Shown piece by piece: positions 14,124-22,387 of a stretch of 27,265 bases of DNA. The notes under the pieces were generated by a model. It made no database searches, had not been told where the DNA came from, and worked only from the letters and a program-made list of their open reading frames with translations. Origin of the DNA: RGIG995 sp045542115 (GTDB taxonomy: Bacteria > Bacillota > Clostridia > Oscillospirales > UBA644); contig JAZQKK010000010.1 in NCBI GenBank assembly GCA_045542115.1, positions 1-27,265 on the forward strand. Direction: 5' to 3'. The translations under genes were made by a program, and so were the position numbers. Every line of letters begins with the position of its first letter. Positions within the stretch are counted from its first letter, which is position 1.

Positions 14124-16736
14124 TTAAACGGCGTCGTGCTTGCCGTAATAGGCGTTGAGATACATCTGTTTCAGTTCGCTCATCAAGGGATACCGGGGGT
14201 TCGCACCGGTGCATTGGTCGTCGAAGGCCTGCTCCACCATATCGTCGAGCCGGGCAAGGAAGTCGGCTTCATCCACGCCGTAATCCCGGATGGTTTCTTT
14301 AATTCCAACCTTGACTTTCAGGTCGTTGATGGCTTGAATGAGGTTCTCGGTCTTTTCTTCATCGGTCGTTCCGCCCAACCCCAGATAATCGGCGATTTCA
14401 CCGTACCGGGCCAAAGTGTGGGGATGGTCGTATTGGGAGAAGGTCCCCATTTTCACGGGAGCCTCGGATGCATTGAAGCGGATGACCTGTTCAATCATCA
14501 AGGCATTGGCAACCCCGTGGGGCAGATGATGGAAGGCGCCCAATTTGTGTGCCATCGAGTGGCAGACTCCCAAGAAGGCGTTAGCGAACGCCATTCCCGC
14601 CATCGTGGCGGCATTGGCCATTTTTTCCCGGGCTTCCACGTCAGTCTGACCGTTTTCGTAAGCACGGGGGAGATATTTGAAGATATTTTTCAACGCCTGC
14701 AAAGCAAGACCGTCGGTATAATCGGTAGCAAGCATTGCCGCGTAGGCTTCTACTGCGTGCGTCACGGCATCAATCCCGGAAGCGGCGGTCAGCCCCTTGG
14801 GAGCGGACATATGGAAATCGGTATCAATGATAGCCATATTGGGAAGCAATTCATAATCGGCCAAGGGATATTTCACGCCGGTCTTCTCGTCGGTAATCAC
14901 GGCGAAAGGCGTCACCTCGGAACCGGTCCCGGCAGAGGTGGGAACGGCAATAAAGTAGGCCTTTTCTCCCATCTTGGGGAAGGTGTAAACACGTTTGCGG
15001 ATGTCGATAAACCGCATTGCCATATCCATAAAGTCTGCGTCGGGATGTTCGTACAGAACCCACATAATCTTTGCCGCGTCCATCGCAGAACCGCCCCCCA
15101 GGGCGATGATGGTGTCGGGTTGGAAGGCCCGCATTTGAGCCGCCCCCTCGGTAGCGTTGGCAAGCGTGGGGTCGGGCTGAACGTTGAAGAAGGTGGTGTG
15201 GGTGATGCCCATTTCGTCCAATTTATCGGTAATCGGCTTGGTGTAGCCGTTCTGATACAGGAACGTATCGGTAACGATAAAGGCCTTCTTGGCACCCCGG
15301 ACGGTTCTCAATTCGTCGAGAGCAACGGGCAGACAGCCTTTTTTAACGTAGACCTTTTCAGGGGCGCGAAACCACAGCATATTTTCCCTTCTTTCAGCAA
15401 CGGTTTTAATATTGAGAAGATGTTTGACCCCCACGTTCTCGGAGACGGAGTTCCCGCCCCAGGAACCGCATCCCAGGGTAAGAGAGGGAGCCAGTTTGAA
15501 GTTGTACAAATCCCCGATACCGCCGTGGGAAGAGGGGGTATTGACCAAAATACGGCAGGTCTTCATCCGAGCGGCAAAGGCGGACAGTTTTTCCCGGGCG
15601 GTAACGTCGTTCAGGTAAACGGAAGCGGTATGACCGTATCCGCCGTCAGCCACCAATTTGTCCGCTTTTTCCAACGCCTCGTCAAAGGTCTTGACTTTGT
15701 ACATTGCCAAAACGGGAGACAGTTTTTCGTGGGCAAATTCTTCGGACAATTCCACGCTTTCCACTTCCCCAATCAGAATCTTGGTCTGGGCGGGAACCGT
15801 AACCCCGGACAACTCTGCAATCTTCGCAGCTTTTTGTCCCACAATTTTTGCATTCAAAGCACCGTTGATAAGGATGGTCTTGCGAACCTTTTCAGTTTCT
15901 TCTTCGTTGAGGAAATAACACCCCCGGGTGGAAAATTCCCGCTTCACGGCATCGTAAATGCTTTCCAGAACGATAACCGACTGTTCCGAAGCACAGATCA
16001 TCCCGTTATCGAAGGTCTTGGAATGAATAATGGAGTTTACAGCCAACAGGATATCCGCCGTATCGTCAATGATAGCGGGGGTATTCCCGGCCCCTACGCC
16101 CAAAGCAGGTTTGCCGGAAGAATAGGCGGCTTTTACCATCCCGGGACCGCCGGTGGCAAGAATAATATCGGCTTCTTTCATTACCGTGTTGGTCATATCC
16201 AGAGAGGGCACGTCAATCCAGTCGATGATTCCCTCGGGAGCCCCGGCCGCCACCGCCGCTTCCAGTACCAATTTGGCGGCGGCAATGGTGCAATTCTTCG
16301 CCCGGGGATGGGGGGAGATGATAATGGCATTCCGGGTCTTCAACGCCAAAAGGCACTTAAAAATCGCCGTAGAGGTGGGGTTTGTGGTGGGGATGACCGC
16401 CGCGATGACCCCGATAGGTTCGGCAATCTTCTGAATTCCAAAGGCCTTGTCTTCTTCAATGACACCGCAGGTCTTGGTGTCTTTGTAGGCATTGTAAATG
16501 TATTCGGCAGCATAGTTATTCTTGATAACTTTGTCTTCCACCACGCCCATCCCGGTTTCTTCTACCGCCATTTTGGCCAGGGGAATCCGGGCTTTGTTCG
16601 CGGCGGAGGCGGCCGCCAAAAAGATGTCATCCACTTGTTCTTGGGTAAACGTGGAAAAAATCTGCTGAGCCTTACGCACGCGAGCAATGGCACTTTGCAG
16701 ATTTTCCACACTGTCTACGACTTGATATTCCATCAT
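14124..16736 (-). CDS. adhE: Bifunctional acetaldehyde-CoA/alcohol dehydrogenase
   Basis: About 870 residues, the usual AdhE length. The N-terminal half is a CoA-acylating aldehyde dehydrogenase: IPTTNPTSTAIFK, ATGGPGMVKAAYSSGKPALG, and catalytic cysteine C249 (codon count from the TTG at 16739) in DNGMICASEQS. The C-terminal half is an iron-dependent alcohol dehydrogenase: GGGSAMDAAKIMW, PTSAGTGSEVT, and histidine-rich metal site HSMAHKLGAFHHLPHG. Together they reduce acetyl-CoA to ethanol with two NADH and reoxidise NADH in fermentation. The protein family forms long cytosolic helical filaments (spirosomes). AAGGAG precedes two adjacent ATG codons (16736 and 16733), and either could be used. 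A LysR gene just upstream may control it. Confidence 0.95.
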   Translation of the reverse strand: MMEYQVVDSVENLQSAIARVRKAQQIFSTFTQEQVDDIFLAAASAANKARIPLAKMAVEETGMGVVEDKVIKNNYAAEYIYNAYKDTKTCGVIEEDKAFGIQKIAEPIGVIAAVIPTTNPTSTAIFKCLLALKTRNAIIISPHPRAKNCTIAAAKLVLEAAVAAGAPEGIIDWIDVPSLDMTNTVMKEADIILATGGPGMVKAAYSSGKPALGVGAGNTPAIIDDTADILLAVNSIIHSKTFDNGMICASEQSVIVLESIYDAVKREFSTRGCYFLNEEETEKVRKTILINGALNAKIVGQKAAKIAELSGVTVPAQTKILIGEVESVELSEEFAHEKLSPVLAMYKVKTFDEALEKADKLVADGGYGHTASVYLNDVTAREKLSAFAARMKTCRILVNTPSSHGGIGDLYNFKLAPSLTLGCGSWGGNSVSENVGVKHLLNIKTVAERRENMLWFRAPEKVYVKKGCLPVALDELRTVRGAKKAFIVTDTFLYQNGYTKPITDKLDEMGITHTTFFNVQPDPTLANATEGAAQMRAFQPDTIIALGGGSAMDAAKIMWVLYEHPDADFMDMAMRFIDIRKRVYTFPKMGEKAYFIAVPTSAGTGSEVTPFAVITDEKTGVKYPLADYELLPNMAIIDTDFHMSAPKGLTAASGIDAVTHAVEAYAAMLATDYTDGLALQALKNIFKYLPRAYENGQTDVEAREKMANAATMAGMAFANAFLGVCHSMAHKLGAFHHLPHGVANALMIEQVIRFNASEAPVKMGTFSQYDHPHTLARYGEIADYLGLGGTTDEEKTENLIQAINDLKVKVGIKETIRDYGVDEADFLARLDDMVEQAFDDQCTGANPRYPLMSELKQMYLNAYYGKHDAV

Positions 16737-16744
16737 CAAATCTC

Positions 16745-16785
16745 CTTCCGGTCACGTTCTGTTCTGCTCATAACAGAGCAGGGTT
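16745..16785 (-). promoter_or_regulatory. Hairpin in the adhE 5' leader
   Basis: The adhE leader contains CTGCTC-tgttat-GAGCAG, followed by AACAGAAC, which can pair with the CTGTT inside the loop. It is 20-50 nt before the ribosome binding site. It might be a mRNA stability or control element. No Rex-type operator was found. Confidence 0.35.
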
Positions 16786-16800
16786 TCTTAATATGGGTCT

Positions 16801-16829
16801 ATTATACCACAGAATTTTCCGGTTGTAAA
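16801..16829 (-). promoter_or_regulatory. Sigma-A promoter of adhE
   Basis: Minus strand TTTACA (16824-16829), 17-bp spacer, TATAAT (16801-16806), about 65 nt before the adhE start. Confidence 0.8.
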
Positions 16830-16878
16830 ATACCAAAATCGCATAACGATATTCCATTTTCGGATACTTGCAGGAAAA

Positions 16879-17823
16879 TCAATCGATTTTCCGCGTTCCT
16901 ACCTTATCCCGAACCCGTTTAACTTCGGTAATAAAAGACTGGTCTAAGGGGGTAAATTTGTAGTTTTCACGCCAAATCAACACGTCTTTATACGACCGCT
17001 GTCTTCCTTGCAGACGCCGCTGCACCAATCCGTACCGTTTGAGAATATTCTCCGGCATCGGCGACGACAGCAAAAAGGTGGTGGGAATGGAACTTAAAAT
17101 TTCATACCCGCTGGCCCGTTCATAAATGAACAAATGCTTGTTTATCTGCTCTGGGAACTCTCCTTTGCGAACCTCGGCCAAGGGCAACGAAGGAACGTAG
17201 GGGTCTCCGTGGCCCAACTGAACGCAGTCACAATCCACAAAGTCCGAAAACCGCAGGTCCACCTTCCGGGCCAGCATATGTTCTTCGGACATCAGAGCGA
17301 TGGGGTAAAATTCCCACAAATCTTCCGACCGCAGCCCTTTTTCCGACAAAAAGCGCTCAAAATACGGTTCGTACTCCGTGGCAAAACGGATAATTCCCAA
17401 ATCGTAATTGTTCTGCAAAATATTGTTGATGGCCTTCAACGAGTTGGTTTCCCGGTAATTGATTTCAATCTCTTTGGTCAGGTCCAATTCCCCCACCAAC
17501 TGTTTTAAAGCGTGGGCAAGATAGCCGGCGCGGGGGATGGAAATATTCATCCGCTGCTTGTCTTTTCCGCTGGGATTGTACAGCGTTTCCACTTCCCGCA
17601 CTTCGTCCAGGATCCGGTTGGCGTGGGAGAGGAAGATCTCCCCTTCCGGCGTAGGCACGATGCCCTTGGACGTGCGTCTGAAAATAATGATTCCCAAGGA
17701 ATCTTCCAATTCCTTAATGGCCCGAGACAGCCGGGGCTGACCCATATACAGATTTTCCGCCGCCATCGTAATGGAACGGGTCCGCGCCACTTCTACGGCG
17801 TATTTCAAATGAAGAAGGTTCAT
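16879..17823 (-). CDS. LysR-family transcriptional regulator
   Basis: A protein of about 314 residues. The ATG at 17823 has AGGAGG upstream and matches the typical LysR opening MNLLHLKYAVEVARTRS. The frame extends 22 codons further, but that part overlaps the promoter. Winged HTH at about 1-60 (SITMAAENLYMGQPRLSRAIKE shows the two helices, split as SITMAAENLY and QPRLSRAIKE), then a periplasmic-binding-like effector domain. It lies upstream of adhE in the same direction, with only the adhE promoter region between, so adhE is an obvious candidate target. The effector is unknown and no clear terminator separates the two. Confidence 0.85.
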   Translation of the reverse strand: MNLLHLKYAVEVARTRSITMAAENLYMGQPRLSRAIKELEDSLGIIIFRRTSKGIVPTPEGEIFLSHANRILDEVREVETLYNPSGKDKQRMNISIPRAGYLAHALKQLVGELDLTKEIEINYRETNSLKAINNILQNNYDLGIIRFATEYEPYFERFLSEKGLRSEDLWEFYPIALMSEEHMLARKVDLRFSDFVDCDCVQLGHGDPYVPSLPLAEVRKGEFPEQINKHLFIYERASGYEILSSIPTTFLLSSPMPENILKRYGLVQRRLQGRQRSYKDVLIWRENYKFTPLDQSFITEVKRVRDKVGTRKID

Positions 17824-17865
17824 CGTATCCTCCTGCTTTTTCGGTAAAGTAACCTTTGTACTCCC

Positions 17866-17894
17866 ATTATAACACAAATTGGAAAACATTGCAA
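17866..17894 (-). promoter_or_regulatory. Sigma-A promoter of the LysR gene
   Basis: Minus strand TTGCAA (17889-17894), 17-bp spacer, TATAAT (17866-17871). The spacer ends TTTGTG next to the -10. Confidence 0.8.
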
Positions 17895-17901
17895 GTCTTA
17901 C

Positions 17902-17946
17902 AGAAAAAACACGAATCCCTCTTGCAAAAAAGAGAGATTCGTGTTA
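17902..17946 (-). terminator. Terminator of thiT
   Basis: Long stem AACACGAATC-T-CTCTT paired with AAGAG-G-GATTCGTGTT (one T-G wobble) and a T-run, on the minus strand 19 bp past the thiT stop. Confidence 0.85.
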
Positions 17947-17964
17947 TAATATAGGGGAATTACG

Positions 17965-18561
17965 TCAATGCTCTTCCGATTCGGGCAAACGGCAGAAGGA
18001 AAAATTTCTGCGAAGCACCGCCATCAAGGGAGAGAGTGCCGTAGCGACCACGGTGGTTATCACCGTTTCCGGGAGCATATAAGACATATTGTAGAACAAA
18101 GCCCAGGTCAGTGCAGTGTATCCTTCTTCTGCCCACATTCCAAAGAATGCCCAACCGGACAAAAAGTGGAACACGTATCGCAGAAGACAGACGAACACCG
18201 TTCCCACCACAGCCCGGACACTATCCTTTCCGCGGAAGATTCCGGCCAGACCAATCACGGTGTAGGCGAGAATGTAATCCAAAAGGATACTGCATACCAA
18301 CACCAGGGGGGACAGTCCCCACGTACCCATTCCTTCCATAAATCCCATCATCAACTGCAACAGCGCGTTGACGAAGGCACACCCGATGCCCCATTTCGTT
18401 CCGAACAAAAGGGCAGTCAAAATGACGGGAACCATTGCTCCCAACGTCACGGACCCACCCTGCGGCCAGAATTTCAACGGAGCCCAGAGGCTGAGGACGA
18501 AGGACAAAGCCACCATCATCGCACAGACGGCAAGCTTTTTCAGAGAATCGTTTTTTTTCAT
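17965..18561 (-). CDS. thiT: ThiT, thiamine-specific S component of an ECF transporter
   Basis: This 198-residue hydrophobic protein has about six membrane segments and an AGGAGG ribosome binding site. It matches ThiT (YuaJ): a short basic N-terminus, then the first membrane helix SFVLSLWAPL, a middle region with WGLSPL, and LDYILAYTVIGLAGIF, the conserved LDY...GLAG block. ThiT binds thiamine with very high affinity in the membrane and works with a shared EcfA/A'/T module encoded elsewhere, since no ECF ATPases are adjacent. The assignment is confirmed independently by the TPP riboswitch in the leader: uptake is switched off when thiamine pyrophosphate is plentiful. Confidence 0.92.
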   Translation of the reverse strand: MKKNDSLKKLAVCAMMVALSFVLSLWAPLKFWPQGGSVTLGAMVPVILTALLFGTKWGIGCAFVNALLQLMMGFMEGMGTWGLSPLVLVCSILLDYILAYTVIGLAGIFRGKDSVRAVVGTVFVCLLRYVFHFLSGWAFFGMWAEEGYTALTWALFYNMSYMLPETVITTVVATALSPLMAVLRRNFSFCRLPESEEH

Positions 18562-18636
18562 AAAAAAACCTCCTTTTCATTTTATAAAAATGAAAGCCTG
18601 CCTCAGCGTTCCGGCACCGGTTTTCCGAAACGGCCG

Positions 18637-18668
18637 AAAAAAATCCTCTTACCGTACGGCAAGAGGAT
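18637..18668 (-). terminator. Riboswitch expression-platform terminator before thiT
   Basis: Minus-strand stem ATCCTCTT-G-CCG/CGG-T-AAGAGGAT with a 2-nt TA loop (or wider if the closing pairs open) followed by TTTTTTTC. It lies about 15-50 nt after the TPP aptamer and about 75 nt before thiT, so control is by transcription termination. Confidence 0.85.
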
Positions 18669-18682
18669 GATTCAACACCAAT

Positions 18683-18790
18683 GATATGTTTGCATCTTCC
18701 CTCCGCAGGTTTTTGCTCCTGTTCAGGTTCAATGGGTTTCGGGCTTCTGCCCGGTCTCAGCGCAGTATCAGCGCACCCCGGCAAGGATAT
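18683..18790 (-). promoter_or_regulatory. TPP riboswitch (THI element)
   Basis: Reading the minus strand, the conserved blocks are in the right order: CGGGGTGC (P2 5' side), GCTGAGA (J3-2 and pyrimidine-sensing core), ACCC, GAACCTGA (pyrophosphate-sensor helix), and CCTGCGGAGGGA (closing block). The outer P1 helix can form between TTGC upstream and GCAA downstream. Thiamine pyrophosphate binding favours the terminator at 18637-18668 and reduces thiT transcription. Confidence 0.93.
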
Positions 18791-18806
18791 TCATTTTTAC
18801 AAGGTT

Positions 18807-18835
18807 ATTATAGCACAATTTTTCCCCGTTGTAAA
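18807..18835 (-). promoter_or_regulatory. Sigma-A promoter of the thiT transcript
   Basis: Minus strand TTTACA (18830-18835), 17-bp spacer, TATAAT (18807-18812), starting the RNA just before the TPP aptamer. Confidence 0.8.
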
Positions 18836-18890
18836 GACGGTTTTGCATTTTGTAAGTATTTTGTTGAAATATACCGATAGGAGAAGAGTT

Positions 18891-19766
18891 ATGAACAAGC
18901 ACGTTTTCATTCTCAATCCCCAGGCCGGATTCAAAAAAACCGCCCAAATGAAGGAATTGATTCAGCAAACCTTTGGGAAATTAGCAGAGATCCGCCTCAC
19001 CGAACGGGCGGGGCACGCCACCCAAATTGCAAAAGAGTACATCAATTCCGTCATTTACGCCGTAGGAGGCGACGGAACGGCCAACGAAGTAATGTGCGGC
19101 ACGGTCGGGTCCACCAATACCCTTTGCGTGATTCCCCAGGGCAGCGGAAACGATTTCGTCCGGACTCTGTATGCAAAGATTTCAAAGAAGCACGACCCAA
19201 AAGCGATTTTAAACAACGTTAAAACCTTTTGCAAACGGCAAATCGACTGCGGAAAAGCCAACGAAAGTTTCTTTATGAATATTGCTTCCGTAGGGTTTGA
19301 TGCGGAAGTAGTCCGCAACTCTGAAAAATTTAAAAACAAGCCGGGACTGCGAAAAATCAGTTATATTCTCTCAATGTTATACACCATCTTCCATTATCAC
19401 GGCACGGACCTGGAAGGAGAAATCGACGGAGTCCCCTTTCAACAAAAATCCCTTCTGTTCTGCATTGCCAACGGAAAATACTACGGCGGCGGTATTAAAA
19501 TTGCCCCCGAAGCGGTGATCGACGACGGAAAATTAGACGCCTACCTCATCGAAAGCGTTCCCGCCTGGCTGTTTTTGTGCGTAATGCCCCTTTTAGCCAT
19601 CGGGAAGCACACTGGTCTGAAATTCGTAAAACACGTGCGGGCGGAAAAAATTATCATCCGCGGCAAAGACTTGACCTTGAATCTGGACGGGGAATTATCC
19701 CCCACCAAAGAGGCTCGGTTTGAGGTTCTTCCCCACGGTCTTACGGTACTGTCCCCCACAGCATAA
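18891..19766 (+). CDS. Diacylglycerol-kinase-family lipid kinase
   Basis: This 291-residue protein starts at the ATG at 18891 behind AGGAGAAG. The open frame continues 70 codons upstream but runs antisense through the thiT promoter and riboswitch. The DAGK catalytic domain shows NPQAG (residues 9-13), nucleotide-binding GGDGTANEV (59-67) and GSGND (84-88), then SVGFDAEVV. The C-terminal lobe includes YGGGIKIAP and LNLDGE. The family (DgkB/YegS/LCB5) phosphorylates diacylglycerol or related lipids, returning diacylglycerol to phosphatidic acid. Here the lipid is unproven. The gene is divergent from thiT with a gap of about 50 bp, in which I saw no strong sigma-A promoter. Confidence 0.88.
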   Translation: MNKHVFILNPQAGFKKTAQMKELIQQTFGKLAEIRLTERAGHATQIAKEYINSVIYAVGGDGTANEVMCGTVGSTNTLCVIPQGSGNDFVRTLYAKISKKHDPKAILNNVKTFCKRQIDCGKANESFFMNIASVGFDAEVVRNSEKFKNKPGLRKISYILSMLYTIFHYHGTDLEGEIDGVPFQQKSLLFCIANGKYYGGGIKIAPEAVIDDGKLDAYLIESVPAWLFLCVMPLLAIGKHTGLKFVKHVRAEKIIIRGKDLTLNLDGELSPTKEARFEVLPHGLTVLSPTA

Positions 19767-19769
19767 AAG

Positions 19770-19800
19770 AAATATCCCTCCGCTATGCGGAGGGATATTT
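19770..19800. terminator. Bidirectional terminator between convergent genes
   Basis: A perfect 14-bp stem AAATATCCCTCCGC/GCGGAGGGATATTT with a 3-nt loop, between the lipid kinase (plus) and the small membrane protein (minus). TTTCTTTT follows on the minus strand. Confidence 0.8.
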
Positions 19801-19803
19801 AGG

Positions 19804-20073
19804 TTATTCGTCGTTTTCTTCGGAAGCGGAATCCCGATCCCGGACTTCCCGCTGAAACTCCAACAATTCATCGGCCGTGCAGATCAAATGCCCCAATCCG
19901 AACACGATCATACCGAACACAAGAGACCCGATGCAACCGAACAGTAAGATCAAAATCCCTTGAAAAATGCTGCTTGCAAGAACAAGGATTCCCACCCCCG
20001 CCGCGACAGCACAACCTCCGATGGTCAGAATCCACGCCAAGGTCATCAATTTTTCTCCGATTCGGTCGAACAT
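19804..20073 (-). CDS. Small two-helix membrane protein of unknown function
   Basis: This 89-residue protein has AGAGGGA upstream. Two hydrophobic segments (about 10-35 and 37-62, the second containing GCIGSLVFGMIVFGLGH) are followed by an acidic tail ending ASEENDE. It resembles many unassigned Firmicute membrane proteins and I do not recognise a family. A TTGACA lies at about 20102-20107 but has no matching -10. Confidence 0.6.
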   Translation of the reverse strand: MFDRIGEKLMTLAWILTIGGCAVAAGVGILVLASSIFQGILILLFGCIGSLVFGMIVFGLGHLICTADELLEFQREVRDRDSASEENDE

Positions 20074-20192
20074 AGCAAATCCCTCTTTTACCGAAGAATT
20101 TTGTCAAGATTTCTTTGAATCCGCAATATTCATTGAAAATAAACAGAGAGCCCCTCTTTGTTATTGTTCCGTTTCGGGGAACGTGCGCCCCC

Positions 20193-20924
20193 TTATTGCC
20201 GTTTCATCTGCCGCAAAAACATCCACACCGCCAACCCAAGAAAAACAACGGCATATCCCAAAACCCACCAAAAATGGGAAAGTGCAGAACGAAAATCCCC
20301 CGCAAGGGCCGACCGCTCCATTTCCACACCGTGAACGAAGGGAAGAAGGTAGGCAATTTTTTTAAATACACCGCCCACCAAGTCCAGGTCAAACCAGATT
20401 CCGGACAACCACGCCGAGAGGTTTGTCAAAAGCGCACCGCAGATTCCACCCACCTGTTTATCGTTCAAAATACTCCCGAACAAAAGTCCTAACGCGATAT
20501 AAAAAATAGAAAGAGGGAGCAGAAACAAAACCGCATACAGCATAGAAAAGGTCATTTCCAATCCCAAAATCAGAGCGGCTGCGTAACAGACGATACACTG
20601 CATCAAAGCAATGGGTATCATCGGAAGGGTATATCCAAAAATAAAATCCAAGGGGGTCAGAGGTGTAGTATATAACCGCTGCAACAACGCACTGCCCCGG
20701 TCTTTTGAGATTATCGTGGCAGAAAACAAGGTCATAAAGGAGAGGCCAAACACCGTAATCCCCGGCGTCAGCCGTTGAATCTCAAACAGTTCCACAGGAA
20801 TATTCGACTGAATTGCACTAAGAAGCAACAACAAAACCAGGGGAAACCCCAACCCAAACGCCAGATTAAGAGGGTCCCGAAGAATTTCTTTTACGTTCCG
20901 CTTCGCGAAAGTCAGCATTTTCAT
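20193..20924 (-). CDS. ABC-2 type transporter permease
   Basis: This 243-residue protein has about six membrane segments. The basic N-terminal segment (FAKRNVKEILRDPLNLAF) and the central KDRGSALLQRLYTTPLTPLDFI block are typical of ABC-2 permeases of the drug-export type. It overlaps the ATPase gene by 4 nt (ATGA-type coupling), so the two products very likely assemble as one exporter. The cargo is unknown. The TetR gene at the head of the operon suggests a toxic or signal compound as inducer. Confidence 0.88.
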   Translation of the reverse strand: MKMLTFAKRNVKEILRDPLNLAFGLGFPLVLLLLLSAIQSNIPVELFEIQRLTPGITVFGLSFMTLFSATIISKDRGSALLQRLYTTPLTPLDFIFGYTLPMIPIALMQCIVCYAAALILGLEMTFSMLYAVLFLLPLSIFYIALGLLFGSILNDKQVGGICGALLTNLSAWLSGIWFDLDLVGGVFKKIAYLLPFVHGVEMERSALAGDFRSALSHFWWVLGYAVVFLGLAVWMFLRQMKRQ

Positions 20925-21649
20925 TGCACATCCCCCCTCACAATACGGACAAAGGCCTGTTCCAACGTATCCGCCCCCACCGATTTTTTGATTGCATCCC
21001 CACTATCACAGACAAGAAGTTTTCCGTTCTTCATAACCCCAATGCGGTCGGAGAGCGCTTCCGCTTCTTCCATATAGTGGGTGGTGAGAATGATGGTAAC
21101 CGTCCCTTTCAGGGAGCGAATCAATTCCCACAAATCACTGCGGGCCAAAACGTCAAGCCCCAACGTGGGCTCGTCTAAAAATAAAATTTGAGGCTCACTT
21201 ATCAACGCCATTGCAATACTTAACCGCCGCTGCCATCCCCCGGACAGTTTTCCCGCCTTTTTCCGAAGTACGGGCGCCAACCCCAATCGGTCAATCACTT
21301 CCTGCATCCTTGCCTTGCGTTTTTCCCCGGAAAAGCCATAGACGCCGCACATCAATTCCAGGTTTTCCAGCGTAGATAACCCGGAAGCTACGGCGGTCTG
21401 CTGGGGAGATACGGCAATCAAAGATTTTACGGCGGCCCCGTCGTTGCAAATGCTGTTTCCCATCAAAAAAGCATCTCCTTCGGTGGGCTTGGTAAGACAA
21501 GACAACATCTTAATCGTCGTGGTTTTCCCGGCACCGTTCACCCCCAACAACGCAAATAATTCTCCTTTGGAGACCGTGAGATTTAGCCGGTCGACCGCAA
21601 TCACGTCTTTATACCGTTTGGTCAGTCCCTCTATACGAATCGCATCCAT
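20921..21649 (-). CDS. ABC transporter ATP-binding protein (drug-efflux type)
   Basis: This protein is 242 residues from the ATG at 21649. Walker A is GVNGAGKTT (36-44), the signature reads LSGGW (135-139) in place of the common LSGGQ, Walker B is ILFLDEP, and the switch histidine is H191 in TTHYMEEAEALSDRI. It resembles DrrA/YadG-type ATPases. Its ATG lies 1 nt after the TetR stop and its GGAG ribosome binding site is inside the tetR end, indicating translational coupling. The frame also opens six codons earlier inside tetR without a ribosome binding site. Confidence 0.92.
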   Translation of the reverse strand: MDAIRIEGLTKRYKDVIAVDRLNLTVSKGELFALLGVNGAGKTTTIKMLSCLTKPTEGDAFLMGNSICNDGAAVKSLIAVSPQQTAVASGLSTLENLELMCGVYGFSGEKRKARMQEVIDRLGLAPVLRKKAGKLSGGWQRRLSIAMALISEPQILFLDEPTLGLDVLARSDLWELIRSLKGTVTIILTTHYMEEAEALSDRIGVMKNGKLLVCDSGDAIKKSVGADTLEQAFVRIVRGDVQ

Positions 21650-21650
21650 T

Positions 21651-22214
21651 TTATAACTCCATTCCATATTGCTTTCGCAATCCCTGATAGGAATCGGTAA
21701 GCATCTTGCTGACCAAATCCCAATCCAAATCTAAAAAACCGGTGGCGAACATCGTAGCAATTCCGTGGACGCAGGCCCACATTTCCAGATGAAACAGTTT
21801 CGCCCGTTCTCCTTCCAATCCGGTGTTCCGTTGAACGATATGCTCCATCTGACTGCTCATCTCCGAATGTTCGGGAATCGTCTCCCCCCTCCGGTCCCGC
21901 ATATACAACAGTTGGAACAATTGTCTTTCCTCCTTGGCAAAACGAATATACGCCATTCCGTTTGCTTTATACACGGGATAATCCCCCCGCTCCATTTCCC
22001 GTTGCATATACTCCCGACAAAGTTCGTCTGCCCGTTCCACCACCGCGGACCGCAATTCTTCCATCGTAGCAAAATTGGAAAAAATCGGCTGCGTAGAACA
22101 GTCCAATGCCCCGGCAACCGTCCGGGCATTGATGGCTCCGGCGCCCTTTTTCCGCACGATTTCCACGGCGACGGAAACAACATCTTCTCTTGTGACTTTT
22201 ACTTTTGGCGGCAT
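21651..22214 (-). CDS. TetR-family transcriptional regulator
   Basis: This 187-residue protein has AGAGGTG upstream. The HTH lies at about residues 8-55 (TREDVVSVAVEIVRKKG, then GALDCSTQPIFSNFATMEEL), followed by a helical ligand-binding domain (KEERQLFQLLYMRD; FHLEMWACVHGIATM). It is the first gene of the TetR / ATPase / permease operon, so it most likely represses this operon until a ligand binds. No strong palindromic operator was identified. The AT-rich leader between -10 and start is the place to look. Confidence 0.88.
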   Translation of the reverse strand: MPPKVKVTREDVVSVAVEIVRKKGAGAINARTVAGALDCSTQPIFSNFATMEELRSAVVERADELCREYMQREMERGDYPVYKANGMAYIRFAKEERQLFQLLYMRDRRGETIPEHSEMSSQMEHIVQRNTGLEGERAKLFHLEMWACVHGIATMFATGFLDLDWDLVSKMLTDSYQGLRKQYGMEL

Positions 22215-22256
22215 AAAACACCTCTGTAATATAGTTAATGTTATATATCAATTGTT

Positions 22257-22285
22257 ATTTTACTACACATCTTCTCACAAGTCAA
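22257..22285 (-). promoter_or_regulatory. Promoter of the TetR-ABC operon
   Basis: Minus strand TTGACT (22280-22285), 17-bp spacer, TAAAAT (22257-22262). Confidence 0.75.
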
Positions 22286-22303
22286 GACATTTCACACAAA
22301 TGT

Positions 22304-22337
22304 AAAAAAGAGAGAAGTTAAAACTTCTCTCTTTTTA
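22304..22337 (-). terminator. Terminator of the YwaF-like gene
   Basis: A 15-bp perfect inverted repeat AAAAAGAGAGAAGTT/AACTTCTCTCTTTTT (22305-22319 with 22322-22336). Self-complementary A/T ends supply the T-run on either strand. Confidence 0.75.
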
Positions 22338-22387
22338 TGAGCAATAAAAATATCAAAACGAAACGGTCTTCGGAATTTTTATAAACG

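Noticed and set aside
16745..16830. Rex redox-regulator site before adhE
   Set aside because: Looked for TTGTTAA/TTAACAA-type inverted repeats; only an unrelated CTGCTC/GAGCAG hairpin is present.
13497..16922. A 1141-codon open frame on the plus strand
   Set aside because: It is antisense to adhE and the kinase gene. The translation has no recognisable domain, whereas the minus strand encodes a complete AdhE. It is a by-product of codon bias.
18681..18890. N-terminal extension of the lipid kinase frame
   Set aside because: It runs antisense through the TPP riboswitch and the thiT promoter. The real start at 18891 has a ribosome binding site and matches family N-termini.
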